A DNA stretch of 8,623 nucleotides. It comes from Ignavibacteria bacterium (GTDB lineage Bacteria; Bacteroidota; Ignavibacteria; Tepidaquicellales; OLB5). This document shows, piece by piece, positions 5,389-8,623 of the stretch (positions are counted from its first letter, which is position 1; each line of letters starts with the position of its first letter). Where the stretch lies: positions 1 through 8,623 of the forward strand of contig JAUQWT010000374.1 in assembly GCA_030835005.1 (NCBI GenBank), written 5' to 3'. A model generated the notes under the pieces. That model was not told where the DNA came from. It saw only the letters and a program-made list of their open reading frames with translations, and did not search any database. The translations under genes were made by a program, and so were the position numbers.

Positions 5389-6615
5389 TCATCTATGAGT
5401 ATTTGTACTATGCCTGTACTTATCTTTCATCAATCTAAGGCTTAAAACGGTTGCCCCCATCATCACTATGCCGCCCGTTAAAAATGGAGCCGCAAAGCTT
5501 ACATAATGGTAAACCAATCCGCCCCAGCTGGGACCAATAAACCTTGCAAGTGATGCAAGAGACTGTGTTAAGCCAAGTATGCCGCCCTGCTCATCTTTAT
5601 CTGAAAATTTAGATATGAGCCCAAGCCCAATAGAAAGAAGCAAACCATTGCCGAAACTCATGAACAGAATACTTAGCAGCAGCAAAACAAGTATGTGGTT
5701 TGAAAATGGTATCGTCCCAAGCCCTATGCCCATTATGATGCAGGCTGCTATGAATACTTTTCTTTCATCAAACTTCTTTAGAATAGGCCGTATGAAAATA
5801 CCCTGAGTTAAAGCGCCAACAAGACCTGAAAAAGCAAAAAGATAACTTACCTCTTCAATATCGAAGCTGAAGCCCTTTTTGCTTTCTGCATACAGCTGGA
5901 ATGTTGAGAAAATATTTGAGATCGAAAACACAATTACAAAATACAAAAGTATCAAAAACCCAACATGCGGATGTTTCAATGCAGTAATCAGCTTTATTGC
6001 TCCGTTTTTGAAATTGAATCCGCTCATTGACCGGCCCATGCGAAGCTCTTTTGGAAGAGATTCATTCACAAAGAGGAATGTTAAAATTAATGCCAGTAAC
6101 GATAATCCTGCAGATAGAAACGTTGGAAAGCCGAATCCAAACCTCTTTGCCAGAACACCGCCTATAAATGGACCGAAGACAAAGCCAAGTCCGAATGCCG
6201 CCCCTATCAGCCCCATGCCTTTTGAGCGGTCTTTTGGAGGAGTAACATCCGATATATATGCCATTGCTGCCCCGATATTTGCAGAGAAGAACCCCGCAAG
6301 CGCTCTGGCAATTAACAGCAGGGCAATTGATTTCAAAGTGCCTATCAGAACAAGTCCGGTGATAATATATGAAATTACATTACCCCCAAGTCCGAATATA
6401 AGTATGGGTTTCCTTCCGTAAATGTCAGAGAGCCTGCCCCAAAGCGGGTTGAATATGAACTGCATCAATGAAAAAATACCGACTGTGAGTCCGATCAAAG
6501 TTTCGCTCATAAATAGCTCGTTTTGAGCGAATGTAGGTAAAATCGGGATTAGAATTCCAAATCCTAATAGGTCAATAAATACTGTGAGGAAAATAACAAA
6601 AATGCGTCTATCCAA
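5389..6615 (-). CDS. MFS transporter, DHA1/TetA-like, TTG start
   Basis: A 408-residue inner-membrane protein with about 12 hydrophobic segments, the standard length for the 12-TM drug:proton antiporter group. TM1 carries TVFIDLLGFGILIPILP (11-27). The loop between TM2 and TM3 has motif A, GRLSDIYGRKP (60-70). TM4 has RALAGFFSANIGAAMAY around R104 (motif B region). TM5 has GAAFGLGFVFGPFIGG (138-153), motif C of antiporters. In the second half, GPSWGG (361-366) echoes this. It probably exports a small molecule in exchange for protons; the substrate cannot be read from the sequence, so a resistance role is not claimed. No in-frame ATG exists near the start; TTG at 6615 puts the family's N-terminus in the right place. 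It follows NAD kinase by 58 bp and precedes the barrel gene by 18 bp. Confidence 0.9.
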   Translation of the reverse strand: MDRRIFVIFLTVFIDLLGFGILIPILPTFAQNELFMSETLIGLTVGIFSLMQFIFNPLWGRLSDIYGRKPILIFGLGGNVISYIITGLVLIGTLKSIALLLIARALAGFFSANIGAAMAYISDVTPPKDRSKGMGLIGAAFGLGFVFGPFIGGVLAKRFGFGFPTFLSAGLSLLALILTFLFVNESLPKELRMGRSMSGFNFKNGAIKLITALKHPHVGFLILLYFVIVFSISNIFSTFQLYAESKKGFSFDIEEVSYLFAFSGLVGALTQGIFIRPILKKFDERKVFIAACIIMGIGLGTIPFSNHILVLLLLSILFMSFGNGLLLSIGLGLISKFSDKDEQGGILGLTQSLASLARFIGPSWGGLVYHYVSFAAPFLTGGIVMMGATVLSLRLMKDKYRHSTNTHR

Positions 6616-6673
6616 TATTAAGCTCTGTGACCTTTCATGATAATAAGCATTAAATTAATTGAGGGAATTGATG

Positions 6674-7558
6674 TTAAATCCTGCTGGATTTTCGTTTATC
6701 TTCGCCCCATAAAAGCTTACCAGTTAATACTTTAAAGTAGTTGCTCTCAAGGCTTTTTGCTATCTTAATAGTATAAGGGGCTTTCCTGATTTCAATGGTT
6801 GCAGGTGTCCTTAATTTCAGCATTTGATTGCCGTCTGCAATTATATTTATCGGAACTTTTGAGCTTACCTTCACTTTGAATACACCATTATCCGGCAGAA
6901 TTACCGGCCGGGCGGTTAACGTATGGGGGGATAGTGGTGAAAGGATAAAAACTTCGGTTTTAGGATAAACTATCGGTCCGCCGGCAGATAGTGAATAACC
7001 CGTAGAGCCTGTTGGTGTCGAAATGATCAATCCGTCAGAGTGATAACTGTTAACAAGCTGGTTATTGTAATATACCCGTATCTCTATAGTTTTTACAATA
7101 TCACTTTGGTTAATTACTATCTCGTTTATCCCGTAGATCTTTCGGCCTGATTTCGCCGAATTGGCTTCCAGTACAGTTCTTTCATCTATCATATACTCAC
7201 CTTTGAGCAGTCCGTTGATGAATGACATGATTTCGCGGGGAGATGTTTCAGCAAGAAAGCCAAGTTTACCAAGATTAACTCCAATTATCGGTATATTCCT
7301 GTTGGCAACAAGCTTTGCAGTTGCAAGGAAGGTGCCGTCTCCTCCTATTGATACTATATAATCACTGGTTTTAGAAAGAGCTGAATCCCTGACAACTAAA
7401 CGATTCTTAAGATTGACTCCGTATCTCTGTTTTATCTGCTTGGCTATAGAAGATTCAACCAAAAAATTGATCTTTTTACTTTCAAGTCTGCGTACAAGCT
7501 TTAGTACTAAACCGGCTAGTTCAGCTTTTGCGATATTTCCGCGTATTCCAAATGTCAT
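6674..7558 (-). CDS. nadK: NAD kinase
   Basis: A 294-residue cytosolic enzyme that phosphorylates NAD to NADP using ATP or polyphosphate. The family motifs are complete: SIGGDGTFL with GGDGT at 72-76 (catalytic D74), NLGKLGFLAE (95-104), NEIVI with N145-E146, and the glycine-rich NAD-binding stretch DGLIISTPTGSTGYS (175-189) followed by AGGP. It ends with LSPHTLTARPVILPD (around H212) and ADGNQ (241-245). The length is normal. The ATG at 7558 lies 12 bases after the stop of the DUF1844 gene; another ATG just upstream is out of frame. There is no clear ribosome-binding site. It is probably part of one transcript with the genes on either side. Confidence 0.96.
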   Translation of the reverse strand: MTFGIRGNIAKAELAGLVLKLVRRLESKKINFLVESSIAKQIKQRYGVNLKNRLVVRDSALSKTSDYIVSIGGDGTFLATAKLVANRNIPIIGVNLGKLGFLAETSPREIMSFINGLLKGEYMIDERTVLEANSAKSGRKIYGINEIVINQSDIVKTIEIRVYYNNQLVNSYHSDGLIISTPTGSTGYSLSAGGPIVYPKTEVFILSPLSPHTLTARPVILPDNGVFKVKVSSKVPINIIADGNQMLKLRTPATIEIRKAPYTIKIAKSLESNYFKVLTGKLLWGEDKRKSSRI

Positions 7559-7570
7559 TTCTTGTCATTT

Positions 7571-7915
7571 TTATTCAGATTTTTCTTCTGTAGTTTCCTG
7601 CTTGGTCTCAGGTGACTCTGCTTTGCTTTCTTCCGGTTTTTCGGCAATCTCGTCTTTCTTCTTTTCATCTATGAAATTAAGCTTCAGCTGTCCGAGAGTG
7701 TTTTCAAGATACTTCGATTCATACTCGCTTAAAGACGAGCCTGTTTTTGCCTTCAGCATATCAAGAATATCAATCGAAAACTGTGCCTGTGTAAGGTCTT
7801 TTTCGGTCTTATCTGTTATGGGATTTTTTATCTTGCCCATAGCCATCATTGCCGACATTTCAAATGAGCCGACAAGGTACATAAATAATTGTGTATTTTT
7901 ATCTATACTGTCCAT
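7571..7915 (-). CDS. DUF1844 family small protein
   Basis: A 114-residue soluble protein with no signal peptide. The first 83 residues match the DUF1844 pattern as I know it: LFMYLVGSFEMSAMMAMGK (10-28), NP at 31-32, DLTQAQFSIDILDMLKAKT (40-58), then a helix with LSEYESKYLENTLGQLKLNF. This is probably a compact helical bundle. Residues 84-114 form a highly charged tail, mainly Glu and Lys, with Ser/Thr/Pro, likely disordered. The function of DUF1844 is unknown. The gene lies 15 bases after the glycosyltransferase and 12 before nadK, so co-transcription is likely. There is no Shine-Dalgarno sequence before the ATG. Confidence 0.88.
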   Translation of the reverse strand: MDSIDKNTQLFMYLVGSFEMSAMMAMGKIKNPITDKTEKDLTQAQFSIDILDMLKAKTGSSLSEYESKYLENTLGQLKLNFIDEKKKDEIAEKPEESKAESPETKQETTEEKSE

Positions 7916-7930
7916 TTGTGTAAATAACTT

Positions 7931-8623
7931 TTATTTGATTTTATTTAAAAAATATAATTTTGAGTATTTCATCATTACATGAAATGAGGATAAAGTGCAT
8001 AAAACCAGCCCCATATACCCATCCATGAAACCTAACTTCAAAAAATACATCTTAAAGAATGAAAATGCAGGGCGAAAAATTATATCAAAGTAAGATGAGT
8101 TTTTGTTTTTTGAATGCAGATCTTCAGCTGAAAGAGTTGAGTAGCGGTTCATCTTGTTAACATAATGCTCAAAGTCTGGGTCGGTAAAATGAGTAAGCTC
8201 ATTCTTAAGCTTCACAGCTTTACCCGAATAATTTGTTTTTTCGTGAACTCTGGCGCTGTCAAACTTGATGTCTGCAGATTTTCTGAACAGCCTTAAGGTG
8301 TAATCCGGATACCAGCCGCAGTGTTTGATGAACTTGTTTATAAAAAAACTTTTCCGGTTTATTAAATAGGCGTCAGCGCTCTTAGGGCTGCCGGTCAACT
8401 GCATTATCTCGTCTTTCAGTTCAGGGGTCATCCTTTCATCGGCGTCAAGCCAAATGATCCATTCATTGTGGGCATTTTCTATTCCAACATTTCGTTTTTT
8501 TCCGTAAGACATTTTATCAACAATCATGACATTACCTGTAAATTCTTTCGCTATTTTCACCGTTTTATCCGTACTACCTGAATCAACCACAATTATCTCA
8601 TCTGTCCATTTCAGAGTCTCAAG
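7931..8623 (-). CDS. Glycosyltransferase family 2, WaaE/KdtX-like (N-terminus missing)
   Basis: The frame is open to the right edge (230 residues visible, first codon CTT at 8623-8621), so the start is outside the window; the GTG at 8590 is internal. The visible part begins LETLKWTDEIIVVDSGSTDKT, the end of the first strand and the nucleotide-sugar-binding loop of GT-A fold enzymes. LDADERM (59-65) holds the DxD-type metal site. GWYPDYTLRLFRK (103-115) and RVHEKT (125-130) are typical of the WaaE-like branch, as is the C-terminal segment GFMDGYMGLV (198-207) and KYSKLYF. Members add sugars to lipopolysaccharide core or other envelope glycans at the inner face of the membrane. The acceptor and sugar cannot be told. 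Perhaps 20-40 N-terminal residues are missing. Confidence 0.92.
   Translation of the reverse strand, partial: LETLKWTDEIIVVDSGSTDKTVKIAKEFTGNVMIVDKMSYGKKRNVGIENAHNEWIIWLDADERMTPELKDEIMQLTGSPKSADAYLINRKSFFINKFIKHCGWYPDYTLRLFRKSADIKFDSARVHEKTNYSGKAVKLKNELTHFTDPDFEHYVNKMNRYSTLSAEDLHSKNKNSSYFDIIFRPAFSFFKMYFLKLGFMDGYMGLVLCTLSSFHVMMKYSKLYFLNKIK

Noticed and set aside
5879..6421. 180-codon open frame on the + strand inside the MFS gene
   Set aside because: It lies entirely antisense to a gene with clear family motifs, and its translation has no recognisable domain; it is a shadow frame.
5389..6615. Calling the MFS transporter a tetracycline-resistance protein
   Set aside because: The motifs show a TetA-like antiporter group, which includes many exporters of other or unknown substrates. 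No TetR-type regulator is present.
6616..6673. Separate promoter or small gene between nadK and the MFS gene
   Set aside because: A short frame from the ATG near 6639 stops after six codons. TAATATTG near the start only approximates TAnnTTTG, so neither is supported.
7413..7982. 189-codon open frame on the + strand across nadK, DUF1844 and the glycosyltransferase
   Set aside because: It is antisense to three supported genes and reads Ser/Phe-rich low-complexity sequence from the complement of the charged tail.

Overview
The window looks like a chromosomal piece of a fairly AT-rich Gram-negative bacterium of the Bacteroidota/Chlorobi/Ignavibacteria (FCB) group, and I lean towards Ignavibacteria. 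The reasons are a DUF6029-type outer-membrane protein next to an Omp28-type lipoprotein, a DUF1844 protein, almost no Shine-Dalgarno sequences in front of the genes, and two motifs of the Bacteroidota -7 promoter type (TAnnTTTG). I see no phage, plasmid, insertion-sequence, CRISPR, tRNA or rRNA genes. The placement is by recognition only; no database was searched.

Layout. The left third reads on the + strand. A DUF6029-like beta-barrel protein, cut by the left edge (1-1357), is followed after one base by an Omp28-like lipoprotein with a CNPC thioredoxin-type motif (1359-2138). A clear intrinsic terminator lies at 2164-2189. Then comes a secreted protein with the two catalytic glutamate motifs of clan GH-A glycoside hydrolases (2248-3150).

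The + and - strand gene blocks converge on a roughly 300-bp intergenic region, 3151-3449. It holds the most interesting structure in the window: three copies of a 63-64 bp composite repeat, each made of two hairpins whose centres are 36-37 bp apart, arranged forward-inverted-forward. All six hairpins have a TTYA loop, and the first hairpin keeps its pairing although its stem sequence changes between copies. This resembles a REP/BIME-type element.

The right two thirds read on the - strand, in transcription order: a glycosyltransferase family 2 of the WaaE/KdtX type cut by the right edge (8623-7931), a small DUF1844 protein (7915-7571), NAD kinase (7558-6674), a TetA-like MFS transporter that starts with TTG (6615-5389), an outer-membrane beta-barrel protein (5370-4579) and a DusB-like tRNA-dihydrouridine synthase (4415-3450). 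The gaps of 15, 12, 58 and 18 bp suggest that the first five are co-transcribed. The 163-bp gap before dus contains a weak hairpin, an eroded inverted-repeat element and a possible promoter, so dus may be a separate unit.

The genes do not form one pathway. The left block concerns the cell envelope and secretion, and the right block mixes housekeeping functions (NADP supply, tRNA modification) with envelope functions (glycosyl transfer, export, barrel protein). No obvious new multi-gene system is visible; the candidates for something undescribed are the composite hairpin repeat and the GH-A-like secreted protein.
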